64,000 nucleotides of DNA from Trileptium ribeirensis (GCA_030248225.1 JASANE010016063.1:37984-101983), one strand, 5' to 3'. Shown: positions 22,669-33,617, numbered from the stretch's first letter. Translations and numbers: made by a program. Notes: generated by a model not told the origin, from the letters alone.

Positions 22669-24605
22669 TAATATTATTTGGGTTCATAATGTGTGTATTT
22701 TACAGTTTCACAGCTCTGTACATGACGATAATTTAAGTTTATGCGGAACAATGACGTGTTGATGTATTTATGACCATAAATAATATTAAATATGGTTTGC
22801 AGCCACTTCAAAATGTGTGTATTTTACAGTTTTACAGCTCTGTACATGACGATAATTTAAGTTTATGCGGAACAATAATGACGTGTTGATGTTTTTATGA
22901 CCCCAAATAATATTAAATATGTTTTGCAGCCCCTTCAAAATGCGTGTATTTTACAGTTTTGCAGCTCTGTACATGACCATAATTTAAGTTTATGCCGGAA
23001 AATTAATGACGTGTTGATGTTTTTATGACCCCAAATAATATTAAATAGGTTTTGCAGCCCCTTCAAAATGTGTGTATTTTACAGTTTCACAGCTCTGTAC
23101 ATGACGATAATTTAAGTTTATGCGGAACAATAGTGACGTTTTGATGTTTTTTATGACCCCAAGTAATATTAAATATGAAATGCAGCCACTTCAAAATGTG
23201 TGTATTTTACAGTTTTACAGCTCTGTACATGACGATAATTTAAGTTTATGCGGAACAATAATGACGTTTTGATGTTTTTATGAACCCAAATAATATTAAA
23301 TATGTTTTGCAGCCTCTTCAAAATGCGTGTATTTTACAGTTTTACAGCTCTTTACATGACGATAATTTAAGTTTGTGCGGAAAAATAATGACGTTTTGAT
23401 GTTTTTATGACCCCAAATAATATTAAATATGTTTTGCAGCCCCTTCAAAATGTGTGTATTTTACAGTTTTACAGCTCTGTACATGACGATAATTTAAGTT
23501 TATGCGGAACAATAATGACGTGTTGATGTTTTTATGACCCTAAATAATATTGAATATGTTTTGCAGCCACTTCAAAATGTGTGTATTTTACAGTTTTACA
23601 GCTCTGTACATGACGATAATTTAAGTTTATGCGAAACAATAATGACGTATTGATGTTTTTATGACCCCAAATAATATTAAATATGTTTTGCAGCCCCTTC
23701 AAAATGTGTGTATTTTACAGTTTTACAGCTCTGTACATGACGATAATTTAAGTTTATGCGGAAAAATAATGACGTGTTGATGTTTTTATGACCCCAAATA
23801 ATATTAAATATGTTTTTCAGCCCCTTCAAAACTGTGTATTTTACAGTTTTACAGCTCTGTACATGACGATAATTTAAGTTTATGCGGAACAATAATGACG
23901 TTTTGATGTTTTTAAGACCCCAAATAATATTAAATATGTTTTGCAGCCCCTTCAAAATGTGTGTATTTTACAGTTTTACAGCTCTGTACATGACGATAAT
24001 TTAAGTTTATGCGGAACAATAATGACGTGTTGATGTTTTTATGACCCCAAATAATATTAAATATGTTTTGCAGCCCCTTCAAAATGTGTGTATTTTACAG
24101 TTTTACAGCTCTGTACATGACGATAATTTAAGTTTATGCGGAACAATAATGACGTGTTGATGTTTTTATGACCCCAAATAATATTAAATATGTTTTGCAG
24201 CCCCTTCAAAATGTGTGTATTTTACAGTTTTACAGCTCTGTACATGACGATAGTTTAAGTTTATGCGGAATAATAATGACGTGTTGATGTTTTTATGACC
24301 CCAAATAATATTAAATATGTTTTGCAGCCCCTTCAAAATGTGTGTATTTTACAGTTTTACAGCTCTGTACATGACGATAATTTAAGTTTATGCGGAACAA
24401 TAATGACGTTTTGATGTTTTTATGACCCCAAATAATATTAAATATGTTTTGCAGCCCCTTCAAAATGCGTGTATTTTACAGTTTTACAGCTCTGTACATG
24501 ACGATAATTTAAGTTTATGCGGAACAATAATGACGTTTTGATGTTTTTATGACCCCAAATAATATTAAATATGTTTTGCAGCCCCTTCAATATGTGTGTA
24601 TTTTA
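22669..24605. repeat. Satellite array, about 124-128-bp unit, about 15 copies
   Basis: Each unit holds GTGTATTTTACAG, CTGTACATGACGATAATTTA, AATGACG(T)GTTGATG and a closing block ATATGTTTTGCAGCCCCTTC. Spacing measured on CATGAC is 124, 127 and 128 bp in the first copies. Internal copies are nearly identical and edge copies more diverged. The array ends abruptly at 24605. A minus-strand frame of 92 codons inside it is a by-product of the repeat. Confidence 0.95.
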
Positions 24606-25441
24606 TATCGGGATTAAGATCAATTTGATTTTACCAACAAACTAATATATTTACCGAATATAAAACGAAAGCCAATTATTTATCTATGAAATATAATTGG
24701 ATATGTTCTAATTAGATCTAAAATATATTGGATCTATAATCTTGCAGGAATTCAATTGATCAGCATTCACTTAACATTTTGTTGCAGCAGTGTTACTTAA
24801 TATGAATCGTTTTAAATGAGTATGCTGCTATGACATATTTTCCTTTAAAAATTAAAATTTGCTCAACCTACGGTTTTACCGTTTTACTAGTCTGCTAGTC
24901 GATTATGTATTATCTAAAACTGAAAATTTTAATACTAGATGCTACGCGGACAGCGTTGGGTTGAAATACGCGTTATCGATCTAAAAAATTAACATATAAA
25001 ATAAAAAAATTATGTGTCGCTATCGAATTAATTTTAGTAATAAATTAATCAAATTTCAAAAACCAAAAATAGCAGTTGTAAGTGGTTCATTTTAATGCTC
25101 ACTCACAATCTGATGAACCCATTATAAAGAGATTGTAATCAGCTTCTGACCACAGCTATTGTTCTTTGGTGTTTCAGTAATTATGTATACGTAATTATAG
25201 CACTTTTGATCTAAACACCTCAAATTAACACAGTAACAAAAGGGCGGATTAATGGTTTGTATAACCTGAGATTACCGACCTTAAACAGGCAGTATACTAA
25301 AGACTGGATCTGATATCATACATCAACCCGATCGAATCCAAACTTTCCAAAGCTTTAATAATCCCATAACCGATTATCATGCAACTGCAATTATAACTCG
25401 TAGGCTGTGTGTGTATGTTCTCTTCCACTATTTTATCAAAT
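24606..25441. other. No gene recognised
   Basis: AT-rich DNA with short open frames only. Confidence 0.3.
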
Positions 25442-25567
25442 ACTGGCAGCCAAGCGTCCATAGTGACGTTGTTTTTGATTATTCGGTGCCGGCTCTTCCT
25501 ATCATTGTGAAGCAGAATTCACCAAGCGTTGGATTGTTAACCCGCCAATAGGGAGCGTGAGCTGGGA

Positions 25568-25600
<33 letters not shown>
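25442..25600 (+). rRNA. 28S rRNA fragment (peptidyl-transferase region), pseudogene
   Basis: The text matches the conserved 3' part of eukaryotic large-subunit rRNA. It contains GGCTCTTCCTATCATTGTGA, AGCAGAATTCACCAAGCGTT and GACCGTCGTGAGACAGGTTA in the canonical order and spacing. Compared with the textbook metazoan sequence I count roughly 14 differences in 160 bases, mostly transitions, and almost no indels. Homology begins at about ACTGGC and stops after GTTTTACCCT. The fragment is isolated, so it is not a functional rRNA gene. It may be a nuclear copy or an rRNA-derived retroposed piece. Confidence 0.88.
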
Positions 25601-26195
25601 TAATGGCCACATCTAAGCCATATTGTTTATATGCGCTGGTGGTTCGACTATCTGCTTTTTGACCTTAGGTGGTGCAGTTCAGTATTCTGTGGGGTACTCT
25701 AAACCAAATATTTGGGAGCCTTAGCTGAACCGAACTCGACCAGACCCAATCGCAAACTCGGCATATTTAAATATGAACCGACCAGACTGCCATCTCTATA
25801 ATATTTGTATACATGCATTGCATTCATTTCACTGAATTTCACGACCCGCTTTCTTCTAAAGCTTTGAAAAATGTTTAGTCTATGTTATCTCCGTGAGATT
25901 GAGCATTGGAAGCACGTAGAATATCGTTCCCTGATAATCATAACAACAACCACAAATTCGTTAGTAAAATTTATAAAAAGGTCTTTTCATACATTCTATT
26001 GGTATTTATTTAATCACTATAAAGTCCGTATGACGATTGGTTTAAATGCCCTGCAGTCGACAATGACCATATTCTTAGTACGGTTTTAATCTTCTTATAG
26101 GATTGCGCAGATAATACTGACGTGTATTTAAAGCCCCAAAATATTGCTGTATGTTATATAAAGTGGTATACGCTAATAAACTGAGCGATTTTTAG
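25601..26195. other. No gene recognised
   Basis: AT-rich DNA. A stretch rich in CCGAACTCGACC-like text lies at about 25730-25790. Confidence 0.3.
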
Positions 26196-26408
26196 GTAAT
26201 TGGGATTATAAATCATGGACGTGTCGGTGACGGGGCGTTTGAAGATACGCTTAAAGTTGATGATATGGATGAGTCCGAAGAAAAACCCGAAGCTGAACAT
26301 TTCCAATGGACCGCCGCGATGCTATGGAACGGTCGTAATGAATTCAATCGCTTGACTCCATTCCTAGGGCTTAAGAATATACTAAATGAAAGCCTAAGGA
26401 ACAGACGA
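26196..26408 (+). CDS. Candidate internal exon of an unidentified gene
   Basis: Between an acceptor (GATTTTTAG, ending at 26195) and a donor (CGA|GTAAGA, GT at 26409) lies a 213-bp block that is open in phase 0 throughout and encodes 71 residues. The start reads V-I-G-I-I-N-H-G-R-V-G-D-G-A-F-E-D, then an acidic stretch (V-D-D-M-D-E-S-E-E-K-P-E-A-E), then F-Q-W-T-A-A-M-L-W-N-G-R-N-E-F-N. Codon use and composition look protein-coding and differ from the flanks. I do not recognise the family. A terminal exon of matching phase (29942) lies 3.5 kb downstream on the same strand, but the link is only inferred. Confidence 0.5.
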
Positions 26409-28872
26409 GTAAGAAACTAAGTTTGCCTTTTGTTTACCCTTCCATGCGCGAAAGAACAATTAGTGTATCATTCAATGTTTGGCAAAGTCAAACCGGCGCC
26501 AGGCGTCGAAACAGAGCTGTATAAATGAAAGTGGTACGCGCTAACCGCGGAGCCATCTAGGCGTCGTTACTCGGTTCTTTAAAAGGAACACCGCAACGCA
26601 AGCGATTAAAAAGCAAACATACAGAAAACAACAAACTTACTTAATGCAAAGCTTCATAATGAACACGTATGCACGAAAGAGTTAGAGACGTGTTTCTGGT
26701 TTGTGAGCAAAACAAGTGTTCACTTGGTATAACTAGATTTATTCACTTTAGTTTTGTTTTCGGTCTAAGTTATGAAAAATATCACACATAACATTCATAC
26801 TGCGTGCAGGAAAAAGGTACCGAAACTAGGATCCAAATTCGTAAAGCAATGGTAAAAGAAGGCCGTAGTTCTTAGCAATGAAATCAAGATGACAGACCAG
26901 ACATGGTCCGTAAGACATGCTACTGGTTACAATAGAATTGCAGTATTTTGATTCACGGGCTGCTTCGGCGATGTTTGCCTAACGTAGCCATTTCCCAAAT
27001 TTTGTAGCCCCTACACCCGTAACTCGAGCAGACCTTGGACGCCTATGATATGTTGTACACGGTGAAGTTCTCGTTGCTTTTAAATACACGCTGATCATAG
27101 GTGTCCATTGGGGAAGCGGCACAGGGTTGCTACTTACCTGATGGTTGAATCCCCACTCAAGCCTAGTTTACCCGCGCTAAAGGGTCAGATCCTCCTCACA
27201 AAAACTAGCGAAAATATGATAAAAATTGCGGGAAACGACATATAATTACTCCGCGCTTGAGATTTGAATCTCTGCTCAAGCAATTTTTATCCTTCCTAAA
27301 AAGGCAGACCTAAACCCACCCCCCAAATGAGAGAAGTTTGGCAACAATTGGAACAAATTAGCAATAATTTAGCTGAAGATTTAGCAACTATTGAAGAACA
27401 TTGGCAATAATTTGGAAAATAAAGAATTCCCAGAAATTTCGAAAATTTGCCTAAGACACCCATGCCGGTTAATGTGTTTGCCCCAAATGCATGATTTTCT
27501 AGGATTTAACCTGCAGTTTTCTCGGCATTGATACAATGAAGCTGTTCACCATATGTTATTGTGATAATTTGAACCTATGATAATTTAGACACGGGGCTGT
27601 AGGCATGGCAGACATTGAGGGCACATGTCCTTGAGTTTTGTTAGGGGCCCTCCCAGTTTAGTATGTATCCGGCAGTGTAAAAAGCGGTATTTTATTTTGA
27701 TCTACCACTTTAGGCCTATGCAAATACTTATAACAGGAAAGCTGCTTGCCGAATTGATATGCTACAAAGTCATTACATTGGTCAAACTGATGTATCAAAT
27801 ACATATAAAATTGGTAGCAATGTCATTACATTTCACGAATACTAGTTGAGCAGGTTCCCAAACTCAAAAAATCGGGGGAGAGGGAGCGAAGGGCTGTGTG
27901 CATTATAGGAAGGGCGGATTGTAGTACCACTTTATAACCATTGATTTGGGCATGCTGGTTACCATGAGTTTATTTACACACACATGCTTGGCAAACTTGC
28001 TTCAAAACAGTACGATTGTCGGTGAAAAGGGAGCATTTTTCATCTAATCACGATATACTTCATAATCCTGGTACTGAGAGTAGTAATTTTTTTATGTTTT
28101 GTTTGTATTATTTTTATATATTGCAAGAATTGCATGTTCTGTAAGCACATATCTCGACAATGAAATTAAAATTCCTGGTGCGAGGAAGAATGGCCAGGGC
28201 TGTCTGGAGCAAGGCTACTATATTTCTGGCAAGACGGTCTTCATGGCTGTCCTCAAACGTATTTCTTTGCAGGGAGAGGGGGGCCCAAGTAGCTAAGTAA
28301 TTAATGTTATTAGTGTTTATTGAATAGCATTGCGTTTATTCATACTCATACTTCCTAGCGTGTTTCGGCTATACTAACCTTAGAGAATATTATTATTATT
28401 ATTATTAATATATTATGTGCATTACTCCGGAATGCCTAAAAATTAAGCTGTGTATGAGTGTGATTGATTCTGGAACAGGGTTATTTAATCTAGCGTTTGA
28501 CTAATTGATACTTGTTCCACAGCATCGCGCGGAATCTTTAAGCCACCTTCTTCTACCGTAACAGATGATTCGAGGCTACAAATCTTTACCTGAATATCAC
28601 CTTTCATGGCAATAACTGCTTGAGTTGATTTTTAAGGTAAACAGTTTTTACCCTAAAACAAATCAATGCCGTTCGTGCCACGGCAGGAAAAACAATTAGT
28701 TGTGTATCCTACTAAATTTGATTCTTTGAATTGTTATTAAGTGGTTGGATACAACGATTCAGTTTTTATGAGCGCTTAAAACAACAAGTCGAACCGGCTG
28801 CTATATAATAACCTATTCGTTTCATTATGTTTTAGTCCATTTTTGCGCATATACAGTTAATTAACAAGTACC
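26409..28872. other. No gene recognised
   Basis: Mostly AT-rich DNA. Positions 27180-27430 hold degenerate AAAATT-rich repeat text like that at 9690-9800 and 51080-51200. A plus-strand frame at 28099-28296 is open but has no motif or convincing splice context. Confidence 0.35.
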
Positions 28873-28909
28873 AAACTATGACTCTGTTAAGGTAGCTAAA
28901 TGCCTCGTT

Positions 28910-28941
<32 letters not shown>

Positions 28942-29037
28942 CTGATTCCTACTGTACCTATCTACTATCTAGCGAAACCACAGCGGTGGGAACGGCCACC
29001 GCGAAGTCGGCGGGGAAAGAAGACCCTGTTGAGCTTG
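28873..29037 (+). rRNA. 28S rRNA fragment (R2-target region), pseudogene
   Basis: The text matches the most conserved block of eukaryotic 28S rRNA: TTAAGGTAGCTAAATGCCTC, TCTAATTAGTGACGCGCATG, ATCTACTATCTAGCGAAACC and GGGGAAAGAAGACCCTGTTG. This block contains the cleavage site used by R2 retrotransposons. One stem has changed on both sides: canonical GCCAAG/CTTGGC reads GCGGTG/CACCGC here, with the loop and length kept. Homology starts near AACTATGACTC and stops after GAGCTTG. It lies downstream of the other 28S fragment, the reverse of their order in an rRNA gene. Confidence 0.9.
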
Positions 29038-29329
29038 CGCCTAACAAAGCAACAAAGTACCGCATGTTGAAGTTTCAACGGCAACAATCTAAGTACAAAA
29101 CGGCGATTATAATACGATAGGAAAGAGCTTTAATACGCTCTGCAAATTTGTGGCACAATCCTTGACGTTCAGAATGAAACATAAGCTTTAACATCCGAAC
29201 TGTGCAGATTTAAATAGCATTTTACAACAGTTTGAAGAATGTATTTAAAATGAATCCATTGGTTGTTCAATTGATGTGTATTTCGTACAGCTTTGAAAAA
29301 CTTTTTCCACAGCGGTGGACTGATCAAGC
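29038..29329. other. No gene recognised
   Basis: Sequence between the 28S fragment and the SINE fragment. No homology or structure was recognised. Confidence 0.3.
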
Positions 29330-29405
29330 ATCGTTTTGGCTTGAATCTCGTACGGTAGCCACTAAGCTATCTGAGAGCTACAGCTCGGTTGCTTAAAGAT
29401 CAACG
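29330..29405 (-). repeat. tRNA-like SINE fragment
   Basis: On the minus strand this reads TTTAAGCAACCGAGC, then CAGATAGCTTAGTGG (an A-box-like TAGCTTAGTGG), then GAGATTCAAGCC, which resembles a B box. The same head-plus-tRNA-like arrangement recurs at 31490-31625, 49020-49115 and 57905-58035. Confidence 0.5.
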
Positions 29406-29707
29406 CAATGCGAATTAATAAACAGTCGCACGCACGAGCTCACGCCGAGTGTCATCTCGGCAAGACCATCGCTTCGCAATGTACGATGTGACAAATATGT
29501 CATTATAAAAACGAATAGGTGAATTAGCACTGCTATTACAAGTATATTTATTAATAATTGTCAATACAATGAATCCATATGATGTTAACTGCAGTGAAAA
29601 TGGTAAGACATATGTGATGTGATTCAAAGGATATATTGAAAGCAATGTCCACGCTAACGTGAACGCTATAATAATAAGCGTAGTAAATAAGTACAAGACT
29701 GTAGTTA

Positions 29708-29905
29708 TGTGTCCTCATCCACTACAGTCACTGGTCTGACCTGGATGAGGACACTAAACGCAAATAAATATAATCCAAGAGTTTTGTTAAGACTCCTTAC
29801 CCAGTAGTGACACTGGTCTGGACTGGATGAAGACACTTAACGCAAATAAATAAATATAATACAAGAGTTTCGTAAAGTGTCCTCACCCAGTCCAGACACT
29901 GGTTC
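29708..29905. repeat. Array of about 85-bp units, each built on a palindrome
   Basis: The first unit has perfect 13-bp arms, GTGTCCTCATCCA at 29709-29721 and TGGATGAGGACAC at 29742-29754, around a 20-bp loop. Similar but decayed palindromes start near 29790 and 29876. The third keeps only its left arm and CCAGACACTGG. Linkers repeat CGCAAATAAATA and AAGAGTTT. Confidence 0.8.
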
Positions 29906-29941
29906 CGTTGAAACCGTCGTGGCTTAGTGAATGGGTTTCAG

Positions 29942-30274
29942 GTGGCAGTAACAGTGCTGTGCGCCCAGTGCTACGGCGGCCAATTTGGAAGCTTTCTTCA
30001 TCAACAGCGCATTAACATTCCACTCGACTCGAATTCGTATATTAGTAAAAATTTGGAAATTCGACATCTCAGCTACGGTCCAACATTTCCGTGTCAGTTG
30101 TGTTTGAACGAAGGCCTGCAAACGCTTGGCGCAAACGATGTTCGTCGTCCGTTCGCAGCTTCTGATGATATTGTCGACTGGCTGAAAGCGTTCGCAACAA
30201 ACGTCGAATGGATACCGAACAAAACGATTGGAATAACGAAATTTGTTAAAAATGATAATAAAATTAAATTTTAA
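29942..30274 (+). CDS. Candidate terminal exon of an unidentified gene
   Basis: After an acceptor (TGGGTTTCAG ending at 29941) the sequence is open for 110 codons to a TAA. It reads V-A-V-T-V-L-C-A-Q-C-Y-G-G-Q-F, with C-x2-C here and a second C-x2-C at P-C-Q-L-C-L in the middle, and ends in K-F-V-K-N-D-N-K-I-K-F. Base composition is more even than in the flanks. I do not recognise the family. The four cysteines could bind a metal, but that is only a suggestion. Confidence 0.42.
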   Translation: MAVTVLCAQCYGGQFGSFLHQQRINIPLDSNSYISKNLEIRHLSYGPTFPCQLCLNEGLQTLGANDVRRPFAASDDIVDWLKAFATNVEWIPNKTIGITKFVKNDNKIKF

Positions 30275-30275
30275 A

Positions 30276-30517
30276 TTTACTTTCTACTCAAGGTCGTATA
30301 CAACATTAATGAACTATTAACCAGCAGAGGTGTTGCCAAGCTAGTGCATTGACGGAGCGTGTCCAATCCCTAGTTTCTGTTTCGGTTGGTAAAATCAATT
30401 TTTAATTGCTCTTACTATTCAAGGTAATATACAACATTAATAAACTAACACGCAGAGATGTTGCCACGTTAGTGCACTGACGGAGTATATCCAACGCCTC
30501 GCTCTAGTTTCGGTTAG
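30276..30517. repeat. Tandem duplication, about 128-bp spacing, 2 copies
   Basis: Both copies contain TCAAGGT-ATATACAACATTAAT, a CAGAG-TGTTGCCA block, GTGCA-TGACGGAG, and TTTCGGTT. They differ by substitutions and small indels. Confidence 0.85.
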
Positions 30518-30799
30518 TGCCCTCACCGAGTTACAACCGTCCAGATCGATACACTGAGTCGACCCCACAGTGCGACGGTTAGTGCGCTCAAATCTTGCCG
30601 GCGACGCCTGTTCTGCGCAAACTTCCGGTGCTTTTCGCATCGATACCGCCGATTGGGGGTTTCAGGTATTAGCGAATACCTTTTTATGTAAAGAACTTTA
30701 AAAAAATTGAAAATATTGAATTAAAATTTGATCATCGTGCCGAGCTACGTTACTCACCGGCGGAAGTTTTCTTTTGAAACATTAAAACATTATTCTTTA

Positions 30800-31310
30800 T
30801 GCGGCGTTCACGTTATAATGTCCCCAACGTTTGGAACCTATGTACACCACACACTGTCAGGCACACTGTTGACAACAGGGTGTCTTAGACATCGTCATGT
30901 TTTTAATAAATTTTTTCAAACGTAACTAGTTACGCGTATTATCAGTTCTCGACAGTGTCAGACACACCGTGTCTTCTGAGAGTGTTATTGACTGTGTTCG
31001 GAATTATTTGAGCAATGTTCATATGGCCTAGATACAGATGTCGTAAATTTAGAAAAAAGCTACACAGAACAGTTGACTAATAAACCGCATTAGCTACAGA
31101 GGGTGCACGTTATAGTTAATTCGCGCCAAATTGGTAGATAAGGGTGTGTACGACACTGTCAAGAAAAAATGTAGTAGCTAGGGGTGTGTGATACACCCTC
31201 GGCAATTGATTTATAGTATGGGTGTCACCCTGACTGTCTATATGGCAGGGTCGCGACTACAGGGGGACAAATGTTCTAAACAGCGGGGACATTATAACGT
31301 GAACGCCGCA
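30800..31310. mobile_element. Harbinger-like MITE, TTA target duplication
   Basis: The ends are TGCGGCGTTCACGTTATAAT and its exact reverse complement, extending to GTCCCC/GGGGAC, which makes a perfect inverted repeat of about 26 bp. TTA flanks both sides (30797-30799 and 31311-31313), as expected for PIF/Harbinger insertions. The interior carries many short palindromes of the form GTGT...ACAC, for example GTGTCAGACACAC and GGGTGTGTGATACACCC. There is no coding capacity. A sister element lies at 41232-41643. Confidence 0.82.
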
Positions 31311-31489
31311 TTAAGCGCACGATGCGTGTTGATATAGCGATGTATTGATAGTAAGTATACGTTCGAGTATTTTATTGAATTTCTATGCAAATTTAATGTG
31401 AATCGTAGAATTTAACCCATTCATACCTAACTTTTCCATTTGGCATTAGCGCTTTTTGCAACGCGTTGTGTAAAACTAATTATGTCGCG

Positions 31490-31625
31490 TTGCTTATGTT
31501 ATTCGCTCACTTTGTGATGTTCCTTAAGGAAGCGACCAACACGTCCCAGATAGCTCACAGATTGCGTACACACCTCTTACGTATGAGATAGGATTTCTTT
31601 CCGCGGCGCGGGCTTGAGTTTGTCA
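31490..31625 (+). repeat. tRNA-like SINE copy
   Basis: A conserved head (TTTGTGATGTTCCTTAAGGA and AGCGACCAACACG) is followed by CAGATAGCTCACAG, an A-box-like stretch, and by GGATTTCTTTCCGCGGCGCG, a decayed B-box region. The head palindrome TTCCTTAAGGAA is shared with the copy at 57905-58035. Confidence 0.55.
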
Positions 31626-32221
31626 AACATTGTACGACACGCACACTAGCTCGAGGGTTAAAGAGTTAATTCAAAATATCCGATTTTTATGAAAAATTGA
31701 AGTGCGAATAACAGTTTCGGCGTTACCATCCTATCACCCGGCCGGGAGGTCTCACACCCATGGAGCCGCCACCGTCATATTTTGAGGCAATTTTGCCCAT
31801 TTCGGAAGTTTCCACAATTTTTGCAAAATGTACTGTAATTTTCGACGCACCACGCGGTCGACGGGGATCAGAGTGTAGCCTCTGCTAGCCCGTCACGCTA
31901 TAGGCCGGGAGGGGGCGTTTACATCCTAACGCCGGCCCTGGCGAATAACCTTGATAATGATGACATGATTAACAAATTTGCTGTAGCTAAAACCCTGAGA
32001 GATAACTTCGCGTAAATTCTTCTACGTGTTCTGTCTTAACTATTTTTTGACGGGACCTTGCGCAAGCATTGCATGGGAAAGATGCTCGGAGTGCCTAGGC
32101 GGCCATGTCTTTAGGCTACCAGATTAGTTGGCTTTAAAATTTTTAATGTAAACTTGTGATATTCAGCCAAACTGCTTGCATTACAATATGGCACACCTGC
32201 ATAAATGTTTGTCATTTTGTA
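31626..32221. other. No gene recognised
   Basis: Mixed AT-rich and GC-rich DNA (31850-31940 is GC-rich). No homology recognised. Confidence 0.3.
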
Positions 32222-32640
32222 GCATGCCGCACTCCTGACAAGAAAACTGTGTACTCAACTCACATTGTATATATTTGCCATTTTGGCACTTTGAAGCATG
32301 CCGCACTTTGAAGCATGCCGCATTTTGGCACTTTGTAGCATGCCGCACTCCTGACAAGAAAACCGTATACGCAACTCACATTGTATATATTTGCCATTTT
32401 GGCACTTTGAAGCATGCCGCACTTTGAAGCATGCCGCATTTTGGCACTTTGTAGCATGCCGCACTCCTGACAAGAAAACCGTATACTCAACTCACATTGT
32501 ATATATTTGCCATTTTGGCACTCTGAAGTATGCCGCACTTTGAAGCATGCCGCATTTTGGCACTTTGTAGCATGCCGCACTCCTGACAAGAAAACCGTAT
32601 ACTCAACTCACATTGTATATATTTGCCATTTTGGCACTTT
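32222..32640. repeat. Tandem repeat, 116-bp unit, about 3.5 copies
   Basis: GCATGCCGCACTCCTGACAA recurs at 32222, 32338, 32454 and 32570. Each unit itself contains three short direct repeats of GTAGCATGCCGC/GAAGCATGCCGCA. Copies are almost identical, so expansion is recent. Minus-strand frames over it are repeat artefacts. Confidence 0.95.
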
Positions 32641-33134
32641 GAAGTATTTTAATTCGTTGGATGCGTAGATGTATACTTTTATGAATTATCACCTTACCAA
32701 ATGTTTTGGGGCGGCACAAGACTAAGGAGAAATGTAGTAAATGTGTGTATTTGCAGGCCATGTCTTGACAGGCCATGACAAATACCAATAACGCCGACTG
32801 GGAAATCAGTTTCAACGACAGTGACAATACACATTTAGCAAATGTTTGTAAACATGTGATTATAAAAACGTACCTCACAATTAACGGGTGCCCATCTTAA
32901 GTTGCTGGAACCATTGCATATATCTCGGACCACTTCGGAAGTCGTATAAAACAACATGCTAAATCAATATAAGCGAAACAATTCATTTTTAACACAGGCG
33001 ACTTCAAGGTTGATAATTTTCGTGCATAAACTAATAAATAGGCTATGAATGATTTGAAAGTTCTCACTTATAACCAGGAACTAGACGATTTCAGAGAGGG
33101 TGCTGATGCTGTGGATCTCAAAATGACATGCATA
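32641..33134. other. No gene recognised
   Basis: AT-rich DNA between the 116-bp array and the left end of the first PolB element. Confidence 0.3.
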
Positions 33135-33164
33135 AGTAGAAGGAAAAATGGCGGTTCTGCGTCA

Positions 33165-33540
33165 AATGATTAATGACCTGTCAAATTTTTAGGGGAAATA
33201 ATGATTAATTACCTGTCAAAAATGATTAATGACCTGTCAAATTTTTGGGGGAAATAATGATTAATGACCCTGGCTCGCGTGCCCTGTCAAAGTCCTTACC
33301 GTTATATAATAAATACATATATATGTAATATATAGCCCCCTCCTCCCACGCATTATATAATAAATACACATACATATATACATACATACAAATGCTCCCC
33401 TCAGCCCACGCATTATATAATTTATACATACACATATATACGTAATACATATAATAATAGTCCCCCTCCTCCCACGCAACAAATAATATATACATACACA
33501 TATATACGTAATACTTACATATGATGATCCCCCCTCTACA
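33165..33540. repeat. Short terminal repeats of the first PolB element
   Basis: Two repeat types follow each other. ATGATTAATGACCTGTCAAA with AGGGGAAATA recurs about four times at 33165-33270. A unit of about 70 bp with CCCCCTCCTCCCACGC and ATATAATAAATACACATAC recurs about four times at 33330-33540. The motif ATGATTAATGACC also occurs, inverted, in the repeats in front of the second element (near 61358), which ties the two elements together. Confidence 0.8.
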
Positions 33541-33617
33541 CAGGCATTCATTATAATTAATGACTCATCACTTTGGAATGTTCTAGAAGCTTCCATTGGC
33601 ACAATTCCAAAAATTCA

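Noticed and set aside
22342..22671. Poly-glycine and poly-proline frames on both strands
   Set aside because: They are direct translations of the C-tract.
29415..29696. Hydrophobic minus-strand frame of 93 codons
   Set aside because: Hydrophobicity follows from AT-rich codons. There is no family motif, and it starts in DNA next to a SINE fragment.
32255..32589. Cysteine- and histidine-containing repeat protein on the minus strand
   Set aside because: It is a by-product of the 116-bp tandem array. The period is not a multiple of three, so no single frame is kept.
33226..33602. Tyrosine-rich minus-strand frames left of the first PolB
   Set aside because: They are translations of the TATACATACACA-rich terminal repeats of the element.
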